Shown: in pieces, positions 9,295 through 21,088 of the stretch
How positions within the stretch are numbered: the first letter of the stretch is position 1
Layout of the letters: each line of letters starts with the position of its first letter
Position numbers and translations under genes: made by a program
Assembly (NCBI GenBank): GCA_011033025.1
Contig: WFMF01000015.1
Coordinates: forward strand, 1,042,813 to 1,106,812
DNA from: Beroe forskalii
Lineage: Eukaryota > Ctenophora > Nuda > Beroida > Beroidae
Length of the DNA stretch: 64,000 nt
Direction of reading: 5' to 3'
The notes under the pieces: generated by a model
Databases searched by the model: none
The model's input: the letters and a program-made list of their open reading frames with translations, nothing else
Told to the model about the DNA's origin: nothing

Positions 9295-11094
9295 TTACAG
9301 AATTGAACAATATGGATTGTTTTCATAATCATATATTGATTTTGAATTCACTGAATCAATAACTTTTGCAACCCGATTAACAGTATCATCAAATTCAACC
9401 CTGTCATTCAGCGTGTACTTTCCTTCAAAATGGTAAAAGCAATCATCGACATAATTCTCAGGATGTAAACCCGCACACAGATTTTCCAAGATCCCTTCTT
9501 GATAAACTTCTCCTAAAAGACTAAGCACGTACAACAGATCTTCTCTACTGTGCACTTCTCGAGGTATCGCAAGTCTCAGAGAGTCCATTGGGAGAGCGTT
9601 AGAGAAACAAACGTTCCCTGATTTATCAATATGACGACCTCCATGAATCGAATAGCCCAAACCACACCCTCTTATGCTCAGACACTTAATTAAAATTGCG
9701 TTGAGATACTCAGCTGGGCAGTTCTCTGTCTTGACGTTTGGAAGAACTTGGTCCGCTGCCAAATACATGGCATGTCCTCCACAGATAATGGGCATGCCAT
9801 ACATGTTCTTCAGAAACGATGAAACGTAGCAGACATCGTTTATTCGCCGAGCAACAACACTCTCATTGACGCAAAGTAGAAGCCCTGACATGATTTCTAT
9901 CATTCCATCGCCTGTCAGCCCGGAGTAAGAGTTGTACCCGTTTCCATAGTACGCGGTTGTCTGAGTTTTTATCAGCACGTCCAGTCCATGAATCTGAGCT
10001 GCACTCAGGACTTTGCTTCTGCGGTTGACGAATATTCCACCTCCAGAGTGGGAATACATCTTCTTGAAGCTCACAGTAACGACATCAGCAACTCTGACAA
10101 TATCCTTAACAATGTCTCGCAAACTTTTATCCTTGCATTCTGGATCCAGTGCTTTGATGAAACACGCGTTTTCATATATTCTGCACCCGTCGATCCAAAC
10201 CAATTTATTCTTTTCGTGCGTTTTTCTAGCGAGAAACTCAATATTTTTCAACGAAACCGGCTGCCCTCCTCCCTCATTGTCCGTTATCGTCATCAAAAGA
10301 CAAGAAAAATCGCACTCCGCATCAAACGCTGTCGTATTAATGTCTCCCATGAACGGATGTTGTGCACTGTAGTATGATTCAATACTCGGTAATGGCAACA
10401 ACTCCTTCACTGTAAGCCCATGTGCCATAATGTGACCTTTTGTTGTTCCATAAGGGCGGTTGGATAAGATCGTTGTCCCCGGAGCGAGCACACCAGCCTG
10501 AACCAAGCCGGTCAGGAGCATTTTCTCTGAGGCTCTCCCTTGGAGGGTGGGATAAAAGTTAAAATCTTCTCCGAAACAAAACGCTGCCGCTCTACGTAGG
10601 TCTCGAGTCGGAGTGGAACCGGCATACGAAAATACATCTGTGCTGGGAACTATGCCGTGGTAGGTTTCCTTGAAATTAACTTGTTCGTTTGTTAGGCTAC
10701 TTGTGCCGGAATCCGAAAGCAGGTCAAAATTCAAATATGACGCCGGTATTGTGAATGGGTTGAAGTTCTTGAGGGACAGATGATCGACGCTTTCGTTTGA
10801 AGGAACTGGAGCGAGTTTACCACGTGGCATCACCATTTTCTCACACTCAAACATAACTCCGGGTTCTCGGTACTGCCAGAAATATTTCTTGAGATCTCGC
10901 AAAGCCTGGTCGTCTCGAACACAGTCACTGCGAACCATTTGTCTTTCCACGAAATTCCAGGTCACTGTGCAAGCCTCCATTTCATTCGTTGAGTCTGCGG
11001 TGCTGGTGCCACATCGCTCACCATCGTTATCCATCGTGCCTTGCCTGTCAGTGTTGTATAGTTTAACATTAACTACAGGTAGAGGTGGGCTCAT
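9295..11094 (-). CDS. Tryptophanase / tyrosine phenol-lyase family PLP enzyme (beta-eliminating lyase)
   Basis: One uninterrupted 599-codon frame. Known members split aromatic amino acids into indole or phenol plus pyruvate and ammonia, using pyridoxal phosphate. Family landmarks appear in order: LLSDSGT (125-131), YAGS with the expected proton-donor Tyr157, PTLQGR phosphate-binding loop (182-187), TDNEGGGQP (271-279, Asn273), DGCR (Asp302, Arg305), SFKK (342-345, Lys345 the expected Schiff-base lysine) and RLAIPRE (Arg507, expected substrate-carboxylate contact). Microbial enzymes have about 460-475 residues. This protein adds about 110 N-terminal residues without a recognisable domain or signal peptide; Met21 is another possible start. 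By eye, the residue after the PLP-stacking aromatic (Tyr215) is Gly216, where tryptophanase has Asp and tyrosine phenol-lyase has Thr, so the substrate is open. The lack of introns among intron-rich genes suggests horizontal transfer or retroposition. An intact frame implies selection. Confidence 0.9.
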   Translation of the reverse strand: MSPPLPVVNVKLYNTDRQGTMDNDGERCGTSTADSTNEMEACTVTWNFVERQMVRSDCVRDDQALRDLKKYFWQYREPGVMFECEKMVMPRGKLAPVPSNESVDHLSLKNFNPFTIPASYLNFDLLSDSGTSSLTNEQVNFKETYHGIVPSTDVFSYAGSTPTRDLRRAAAFCFGEDFNFYPTLQGRASEKMLLTGLVQAGVLAPGTTILSNRPYGTTKGHIMAHGLTVKELLPLPSIESYYSAQHPFMGDINTTAFDAECDFSCLLMTITDNEGGGQPVSLKNIEFLARKTHEKNKLVWIDGCRIYENACFIKALDPECKDKSLRDIVKDIVRVADVVTVSFKKMYSHSGGGIFVNRRSKVLSAAQIHGLDVLIKTQTTAYYGNGYNSYSGLTGDGMIEIMSGLLLCVNESVVARRINDVCYVSSFLKNMYGMPIICGGHAMYLAADQVLPNVKTENCPAEYLNAILIKCLSIRGCGLGYSIHGGRHIDKSGNVCFSNALPMDSLRLAIPREVHSREDLLYVLSLLGEVYQEGILENLCAGLHPENYVDDCFYHFEGKYTLNDRVEFDDTVNRVAKVIDSVNSKSIYDYENNPYCSIL

Positions 11095-14000
11095 CAGTCA
11101 AAACCAAACCAGTTAAAAGTAGCCTGTCAAAAAGACTTGCATGGAGATAGAAAAGCCAGATACAGATACTTATCTTCAGCCTCAGGTCTTAGGCGCCTTT
11201 CAGTTTACAGGGCTCTATCTTCACTTTTTAAGTCCTTTTGACGGGCTATTTTTCGACAGAACTTTTGACTGATATGTATTTGACTGATGAGCACACAATA
11301 CACATACCAGTCATAAAATTTTTATGTTACATATTACAGTTATGATAAATTGCATCATTTTTCAAGAATGTAAGGAATGATCTGAAACAACTGATTGCTA
11401 TCCATCAAAAAAGTGCGGACAAATTTGGTGCTATAAAGTTCGGTATCAAAGTATTAAGGTTATCCGAGAGCAATTCACTAATTTCAATCTCGAGAATGTG
11501 GAAAATTGTGATATTGATTTCTCAAGAAGCTACTCCTTCATAAAATTTTATCTGGAACTAATAACATTGATTTCCTACCATTTCAGTATTCCAATATATT
11601 TCTCAGATTCAAGCAATACTAAGAATTTCATTGTTGAGTTCACAGTAAACTGAAGTCTTAACAGTGACCAACCGAAGCCCTTTCATGTTTTATACGTTGA
11701 GCGCAGTGGGAGACAGAGATTGGTCAAACAAAGCTTTCATGTGTTTATCCTCGTGATCATTGCTCACTTAAAGCTCAACTCACTTAAGCTGATCACAAAG
11801 CACTCTCCAAATGAGGGTGCACTTTTGACTATCACACAATAGCACCGAAAAATATGAATACCTCTGCTGCGTTTAAAAATATGCCAGCTATTGCAGCTCC
11901 TTCATGAAATATTATATTCATTATATAGCCAAAACTTCGTAAGGACAATAACGACTATGATCTTGGTGATTGTCCACTATATTATATAAATTTACATATA
12001 ATAACACTTCCGAAGTTATGAAATAGTTTTATTGTTGATGCCGTGAGATGGCACAATACCTTACCAAACACCTGCCTTTGTAAGTCGGTAATTCCGGAGA
12101 TCAGTGAGTTTATTATTTGTTTTCAGCTCACAAAACATCCCGTAGTGTAGTCAGGGGCAATGTTTAATATATAACGCTGGCTTTGACAAAAGCGAGGCGT
12201 TCCACTATCTTTTTCACGTGACTTTATCAATTTACCAATGTTATTGCCTTTGTCATTGCCTGTGTTTTTACAAAAAAAACATATATATATATATATTGTG
12301 TGTTTTTCTTGCTTTATGAGTTTATGTCCGTAGCACCTTTGTGTTATTCGTATAACGGAGCGCTATATGTTATACTAAACCTGTCACGTGGTGCCACATA
12401 ATATACAGCACTCCAGTCACCTGACTGCGGGTTTATATTGTGAGCGTCACGTGATCCCCCGATATAAAGCACTCTTCCATACTAAGGGCCCGTGAAGTTG
12501 CCCTGAAGAAACAGACTTCAGGCACCCTGGAACCCACCAGGTGTTCTTTATAATCTCTTGTCTCCCAGAGTATAAATAGGAAAGTATTATAGTCATAGAT
12601 ATGTTCTAATCTATATATATACGATCTAGTTATTTATATTGAAGTGGGGTATGTTTTAGTCAGCAGAATTTGATAATTAATTTATCATACCTTGTCTCCA
12701 CACTGTGCAGCTGTTGGTAGTGTAAACTATTGTTCTCATTAATTGATAGATACCACATGAGTCATGATACTGGGTCATTAATAGATTAATATTTGATTGT
12801 TGTACTGGTGTCGAGCTGTGCTTTATTTGAATCGGTGATTATAATGATAAATTGATTGGGGATAACTTATCTAAGCGAATCTATCTTATTATCTAGATCT
12901 ATCATATTAGTTATGATTTATTATCTTTCATAACATTAGCATTTGAACGTTAGTACTCTCTACTATGTTGACAAATAAATGAGTATTGATAGACGAGAAA
13001 GCGTCAAACATAAAAAGCTCTGATCAAATAAAAGCGTGCGCTGATTTATTACTTATTTAGGTGTGCATGAGTGTCAGGCAGGTGTTAGGGAACATAAAAA
13101 CTGGAACGGGAACGTGGAATCATAAATCTGAGTTATCTCTACAATCTAGCCTACAATCTTTAGCAACTAGAAAGTAAAATTGCGTTACATTCAGCATTGA
13201 GTTCACCGTGGTCCGTGACAAACTCAAAGAGCACTCGATTGTACTTTAACTTTTGAGTAAAATTTACAAAATTTAAAATCCGGCAGGAACAGCCAGTATA
13301 CACGAACTCAAGAATACAAGTACACTCTGTGTAACGCACGCAGCATTCCATACTTCCTCAATAGCGCGTTTCTCCAGAAGCGCTGACCAATCAGAGGGCA
13401 GTTTGCATTCTACCTAAAAAATCAGAGGGCAGGAAAAGCGCGCGCAACTGCGTGAGCCAAATGGTGACAATAATACTTGTTTAAGAAGACCTTTTTAGGC
13501 TGCGCGTGTGTCCTGTGATTAAAACTAATAATTTCAGTATTAAACCTAATTTGTACAATGCGTATCGTTTAATTTATCGTTTATTAGATTAATTTATCAT
13601 TTCGTCGTTCATTTGCCGTTGTTTTCAATTTAACATTTTTGAATGAGACAATGCACTTTGTGGTAATATGAGTTATTAAAAATCCCAATAAATGAAAGGC
13701 TTCTTTGACCAAACCTGGTGCTCATGGTTGGAGTCAATAACCTGTATAGACTATACCAAATAATCGTTCTCAAGAGATAGTTCATCTGATACTTCCTTAT
13801 TTCCTTGTCAACTTTCCTAATTTAGTAATACTTCACTGCTTTACAGAATAGTAGGTTGGTAGGTACACTTTCTCTTTTGGTTTTACACTCGCTGCGATGA
13901 TGAGACCAGTTCTCTACTCTTCTCACGTACAGTCTTTGTAAAATGCTACGTAAACACTACGTAAACACTATGATCTTTCATGGAATTTGAATTGTTGAAT

Positions 14001-15125
14001 GACTTCAATTGAATTAGGTTCGTTCTCAAGAAACGCAGACTCCCGTACAAAATGCAGCCGTTTTCTTTCTTTTCCTCTTCACTCTTGAATCTTGATCCCG
14101 ATTCCCGTCTGACTGTCTGAGAATTTTGCTTAAATAAGTGAATATAAAGTGCAAATTTTAGGTTGGTACCCACCACATTGATTTTGATGATATCCTTCAG
14201 TTTGGACTTTTGGAACATACCTATCTCAGTATCAAGAAGGTACTTACTAGACTCTAGGACTAGATATGAATCGAGCACCCTATTTTCTTTCATCGTTGAA
14301 TATAGAAACTTTGAAAGCCAACTATTTATCACCTGTAGGTATCATTTTGCTCTTTTAATCTTTTAATAGATATTCAAATTCATCCGTCATTGAAATCCAA
14401 AATCTAGCCCTCGCAAAGATACATTGATAAAGTTCCTACCTTCCTCCAAGCATAAATGACATATGTGCTCTTTTTGAGCTATTTTCATGAGTATTTTGTC
14501 CTCCCATGTCTGCATAATAAGCTGACGTTCTTTGAATATAAGGAATATGCCGTGAGGTCCCCTCACCTGTTCTATGTCAAAAAACTGACGTCAGACATGC
14601 GAGTTGTGCATTGTGCAGTCAAGTTGAGTTTTTGAATGTGTATGTTAAGTTGGTATGTATTTTATAGGTATGCAGTAAGGTTTGTGGGTGTTGCCAATAT
14701 TTTGTGTCGATTTGTCTCAGTTACAAACTTGAAAGGTTGAAAATCTATCCTCTTGAATCATCGCTATTGATTTATTATGGTTCTGCATTTTCGATCCATG
14801 GATTTGGTTATGTAGGTAATGCTGAAAGTCTGCAATGATAAATTAACTTTGAAACTGTAAAAGTCATGGAGTGGGCTACTCTATGTGATGAAGTGTCCTA
14901 TGAAGTGTCCTATGAAGTGTCCTATCATTGTTTGTGCTACGGTTATCAGTCTTTAAACTTTCAATGAAAGTGTCGCACTATTCACTAAAGATAGATAAGT
15001 CGATGAGAAGAAGGTACTCAATAATTAAATACTTAAATAAATCGTTTAATTCGTATCCTTTTCCCTTAATCCATCGTTTTAGACGTTGTGCGATTAATAT
15101 CTAATATTATTAATTAGAGGCTGAG

Positions 15126-15286
15126 GTGACGACATTGTCATATCCTAAAGTTGTGAGTTGATGACGACATTTTCATATCCCAACGTTTTGAGTTGATAAC
15201 GTCATTATCTTATCTCGAAGTGGTAAGTTTGATGACGTCATTATCATATCCCAAATTGGTAAGTTGATGACGTCATTATCATATCG
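15126..15286. repeat. Short tandem array carrying TGACGTCA-type sites
   Basis: About five copies of a 30-35-bp unit of the form AGTTGATGACGTCATTATCATATCCCAA. The last two copies hold a perfect TGACGTCA (the CRE/ATF palindrome); earlier ones are one base off. Could be an ordinary minisatellite. Confidence 0.7.
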
Positions 15287-18200
15287 ATGCAGTAATATAG
15301 TTCTCCTGCGGTCGCAACAACCATAACCACGTGGTCAATAAGCTAATTAGCCATCACTATTCTTGGAATGAAATCCTGTAAAAGTTTTTGTGAAACGTGA
15401 AGTTCAATGAAAAGACAATTTCTTCGAATTCATGGATTTTATAAATCATACGCCACGTGTTGGAATGTATATATTATATATTTACCATAGCTGTATATTA
15501 TTCTATCATTTATAATTATGTTCGTTTATTTTCTTTTTTATCTGCCTTGAATAATATACTATAATAATATACTATAATAAAATCAAAGGTCATGCAGATG
15601 TCGGATGTTTGATCATTGACGATGAATTTTTCGCAGAATTGTCCCCTAGAGAATCATAGGAAATGAATAGTTAAGATAAGAAAATCTTAGGTACCAATTA
15701 TCCCTACTATTATAGTATTATAGAAGTAAAGAAATTTAGGTACGGTCCATCGGTAACACTTTACAACTTAATGGCGTCATCGATACCGCCTTTTTAATTA
15801 TTTGTCCGTCGCTGAATGGAGAAGATAACCGGCTCTATGAGTCGGAACTTGCGAAACAGCTGAAAAGTTCTTAGGAATCAGACTTTTAGCAAGAACTGCA
15901 AATCCTCGTGTTTAGTCTGCCGTGATGTCATGAAATTCATGTGGAATTCTGAGCTGCTCAATGATTCCTGTTCATTTTCCAACAGCCGATTCCGCCATAT
16001 GTTATGCCATGTCTACGTCCTAAAATATACCCGGACAGGACCCCTTGGTATGCGCCGTTTATTACTTTATTCGTTTATTTTATGCAATTCAGTTATGATT
16101 ATCACAATAATCAAGAAATCGCATTAGCTTCGATATATCTATATATGTTCTAAAATAGTTTACGACTATTGGACTTCAAGGTTAATTTTATCCTTTTGCT
16201 TTTCCCTAAAACTAAATGACACGAACGTTTGGTAGTATTTCTGCGCATCAGCATTTGGTTTAGGCAATATCAACGTTGAATTTAGATATTTTGTGACTTG
16301 CTACCTATGCACTATCTCTATTCTCCCTATTGCTCTATTGATAACGTCTGATCATTAATTATTAACAATCGTTTGAGAAAATTCATGCTATATTAACACG
16401 CTACAGCTATAACAAATTACTATATTAATTAATACCAGTTTGCTTTGAGAGCTGTGCTGGTAACTACCGAGCTCTGTGAGGGAGTTTTCACGGCTCTAAA
16501 ATTCAGATAAGTTACATTACCTCAGCTATTATATGACACGATGTTAGCAGGTCCAAGTGGCAACTTAAGGGATCAAGGTTGGTAGTCAATCTTCGTTGTT
16601 TGCAATAGCTAAGATATCAACATCTGGCTCCCAAAGTTGGTAGACAAGTAGAAAAGTAGCTTTGCAGTGCATCCAGATTGGTCCAGGGAACGCTCCGTAA
16701 TGGAGAGTTGCCCCACTTCCCGCGTGGTGCCGGTAGGGGTGCGTGGTTGGTTGATATTGTGCCAAAAAATGGTCGAAGATTTGCGGTAGTAACGTTTTAC
16801 ATCAGACCGAGGGAGCCTAGAAGTAAGGTTTAGGGCTCCCGGGTATTATCAAGAATAATATATGCTCGGAGGGTATTATAAGTATGCAATAGTGGTGGGC
16901 TCAGACAATTGTCATTCAAATCGGGCCTGGTATTCAGGCATTGTTTGTGTGCACATCTTTGATCCAAAGCGCGAAATTATGAGCTTAGATCTTTGCCTCT
17001 TGTTCAGTTATTCTAACTTTCTAAGACCATAGGGTTACCTAGCGCTCTGTGCCTGCAGACTGCAGACGATAGAATAATCGCCTTCTGGCCCCTACTATCT
17101 CATTATTGCATTATTCTTTCGTCTTCCGGGCCTTTAAAGCTACAATTAGTACCAAATCAGCAATCAGCGCCTTGTAAACCAAGTAGATTTAGGTTACACA
17201 CTGCTGAGATGTGATATCGATGAAATAGTTATCAAGTACCGAGAACCAGTTTGACTTTGACGTTCGTTGATAATAATGCTTGATTCATGATGTTAGAAAA
17301 TCGTTTGAATCGTTCACGGGTGCCGAATCACTGGTCAATCCGAGAACGCGTCTTTATTGGTCATTCGTCATCACTCCGCGAGCAATTCTCTTATCTGTTT
17401 AATCAATGTTTAATATAATGGATTCGTGCTTCTTATTGTGAAATCGATATATTTATGTCAGTTACTAACTTTTCATACTGTTATTGGGGATTATTTTGTT
17501 AATTTATAGTGAGTATCTGAGGATATCTATCATATATCTGCAGGAATAAATAATAATCAATACGTAGGTTCTAATTACTTTATTTGTGACTTATGTGATT
17601 TTGGCTGTCAAAAGTCTAACAGTCTAACAACCAATCCATCGTTGCCAATGATTCCATGCATCACTTATTGACCAATTAACAACCCCGCCTGATTATTTAT
17701 GATTGACGATTGTGCATAATGCCGTTGCATAATCCAATAAAGGTGCTCAACCCTCTATGTTGACTTTTGGATTCAAGTGCTTAAATGATAAGAATTACGA
17801 CCGTCAACGCAAAGATAGTTATGCCTCTGCTGTCCTACAGAGTAGGTGAGCCCTGAGCCGCAACTCCGGATTACCTCCCGTTATATTAACTTATTAAATA
17901 TTAAAATTAAATCACGCAATAATATCTCAATATCATCTTGTGATCAAATATTATTATTTCGTAGACAAAAAATAATATTAAATCCAAAGTATATAAATCA
18001 TAATTTCATTCACGAACGTTTTCTCTGACGAGTAACCACGCTTTCGACTCCAGAGAGCCCAGGAAATATTGGGGGATAATGAGGGGCAGCTATTTTCCCT
18101 GGGCCTCGTCTCCTTTCACCCCTTTCAGCCCTATTTCCCGGAGCCTGTTCCCCGAGTTCAGTGTCTGAGGACTGCATGAACAAAGCCGTGAGTTGACTGC

Positions 18201-20851
18201 AATGATATCGAACCAGGGGAATTTTAACTGCATTACATATCGGCTCAAATTAATAATCTGTTTTTGTTCGGGGAATTTATTTTCCATTGTTTACACAGAG
18301 AGCTATGGACGGATATTGGTAGAATATAAGAATATACTAACGTCAATATATTGAATTTATTGCTTTATTAACGGGAATGTTCATTTTTTATCATTGAATC
18401 AGAAAATAATTCAATTAAATAAACAGGGCTCAAGCGAAGTAAAATATTTATCGTTTTTCAATTCGGCTTTTTCAGAATTTAAATCATATTTTTGATTAGT
18501 ATTTAGTATAGTACGAACATTTTTCGAAAATAAGTTGGGGCCTCTTTTTAGTCATAAAAAGTAATTATTGACAGGTCCTTGGTAAAATTTGCATGCGAAA
18601 ATAGAGTTGATTTTATTAGATTAAATATTCTGTCACTAGGCATATGAATATAATTTAATCAAACACAGCTTAGGTATTAACCTATTCCTAAACGGAACCC
18701 CACTTCTTCACTCCTTCCTTCTTTTCTTCCTTTAGAGCTTTAGGTTAGAATATTTAAATAACTGACAAGTTATAGGTTGGAGGTTAAAGTTAGGACTAGG
18801 ATACTAAAGATCTTAAAAACACTAAAATAGGAGGCTAGAGGTTCGAATAAGAATCTTGATCGTTGCTTTCAGCTTCCATTTACCTAGTTCCTGAACCCAT
18901 CAATGTCATTGAGCGCGGTTAGAAGGTAGGTACACAACTTATTTTTCAGGTAAATTTGCAACGAGATAAGAAGCAGTTTTGAACCATTCACTGTAACAAA
19001 TCAAAAGTTTTTATATACAATTCCGCATCTTGTCACAAATTAGAGGAGAATTGTTGCTTATTAGCACAACATGTGACTCATATATACCACCCAATCCAAC
19101 TTAGGTATATCATAATATGGACAAAATGCCCTCCTATTTGAAAACCTATGTTTCAACCTCTGCAAGGTGCTATAAGGTCCCTCCAATGTTAGACCATTGC
19201 CATTGCCTGTAGAATCGTACCTCTTATTTCTGAATAATGCATGATACTGCATGTGTTAAGTGTGTAAGTGTGTACTTGGTAATTTTTCCGTGTCGCAGTG
19301 GCATCTGAAATCCAGTGCTTTGTGGCGTTTATTATCCTTTTGTTAGGTATATCGTGGGTTTTGATGTAAAGAATGCCTTGCTGTGCGCGGCTCATGCTAC
19401 GATCAATCTAACGTTTTCAATTTAAAACTTTTATCAGAGCTACCTTATAAATTTTGTGATATGTTTCTCAAAATGAGATGTATCGCGTTATAATATGATG
19501 AAACCCTGATTTCTCAACTTTGAGTCGCTCCTGCTTTTTCTTGCTCTCTCACGAAACGTACTATAACGCATTACAACTTAGTCAAAAGGTGCTGTCGCTT
19601 GAAAAGGTCCTTTATTATCACCCCCATGGCTGATGAGCGTTGATTGGATAGCGGGCGGGCTGCGTCACGCTTTTCATTGTTCATGTGTGATACAACAACT
19701 ATACTTGCCGTTACTTATATAAAAAAGTTATAACTCCTCTTGTGCGACTCATGAAGTCTCAACTGCGGTGGATATATGTACAATGGCCAGCCAATCAGCG
19801 TCGTGCTCGATAAAGTCACGTGACATGTCACGTGGTGCTCCTTTATAATAACCTTCTTTTCAGGCTGATCACGTGAGGTCCTCCAGAACGATGATAACAG
19901 GCTGACAAAATACAAAATAAGTTAAATGGAGCGTATTATGTTAAAGGCATAACATTATAAAGCGAGAATATTACATACGAACATGCCGAGAGATGCACTA
20001 TTGATTCTTTTGAAAAAATACGCGTTGGAGCTCTCGAATGAATGTTATCAGAAGTTAAACTTTTGTAGGGTGCGAAGCCCCAAGAATAGAATAATGCTCA
20101 TCTAGTCATATGGTACCTATGACATGTCCATTGTGCACAACAAAACTCTATTTTCTCTCCTAGTTCAGCCAGAGATGGAGATCGCCCTACACCTCAGTAA
20201 TTTGCTCCCTCCCATTGTAGGTTATAAATAAGGAATAGAAACGTACTTTGCGAGATGTCAAAGTTGACGGGGCACATGAATTTCGTTTGATGATGTTTAT
20301 GCTTTTATTTAGCATCGTTGTCAATGTGACGTGTCTATTTGCAGCAATAAATACTGACGTTGGGAAGTTTCTTTTTATCGATTCAGTTGGCAATAGGAAT
20401 ACACTGTGGACTAGTTAACTATTTTCTCTTAGAATTGAAATTTGATGCGTTCGTGAGCTATTGTTGGGAATGGTAACTAAGAATTGTAATCTTTTTCGAC
20501 CGGCAAAATTCAAACCGCATGACAGCAAACAAAAACTTATTCGGGCTGTCCGTGACTGTTTGACCATTGTCCTGATCTATGAGGTATTGTGTTCAGAACT
20601 TTAACACCACACCAATTCAACAGTCACGACTTGAGATATTTTTTCTATCTACAAACTGAGAGATTCTCTTTCTATATTTCGAAATGACTCCAAAGTTTGT
20701 CACCCAACTACAGAATTTTTGAATGCAGTTCCCACGCAATGGATAGGTAAGTCATATCAGGTAGGTAGGTAAGTCATATATATAACCAACTCTTCTTGGA
20801 CTTTGTTTTTGTTTCTTGAAGCCGAGGATATCGTGATCATTTTTGATATTA

Positions 20852-21031
20852 TACTCGGCGTATTAGAAATTTGCGGATTGCTATGATTTTCCACAGCCAA
20901 TCACGTGATCTCCGTAGTGGGTGATACCATGTGGACCAATCAGATGGTTGTATCTGATATTGTTGGCAATATCAGATGCAACCATCAGCTGATAGGCTGT
21001 GGAAAATCCGTAAATTCCTAATACGCCGAGT
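20852..21031. mobile_element. 180-bp MITE with nested palindromes
   Basis: Outer inverted repeats begin ACTCGGCGTATTAG at both ends and continue, with an 8-9-bp indel, through a shared TTTTCCACAGCC block. The centre holds a second palindrome (GATATTG / CAATATC). No coding capacity; superfamily not determined. Confidence 0.7.
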
Positions 21032-21088
21032 TTAATTAATGCGCTATTATACCGTCAGACCACTTGACCAGACTTTTTACAAGATCTC

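Larger units (their letters stand above)
11117..21050. other. 10-kb intergenic stretch without a supported gene
   Basis: AT-rich. I see only short frames with no family signature. Minor items: a (TA)n run near 12280-12298, a 12-bp triplication (GAAGTGTCCTAT) near 14892-14929, scattered TCACGTG E-boxes (12215, 12385, 12448, 19817, 19829, 19870), the array at 15126-15286 and the MITE at 20852-21031. Small or fast-evolving exons could have been missed. Confidence 0.5.

Noticed and set aside
9988..10377. Plus-strand frames of 119-129 codons opposite the PLP-lyase gene
   Set aside because: They are antisense shadows of a strongly supported gene and show no family features.
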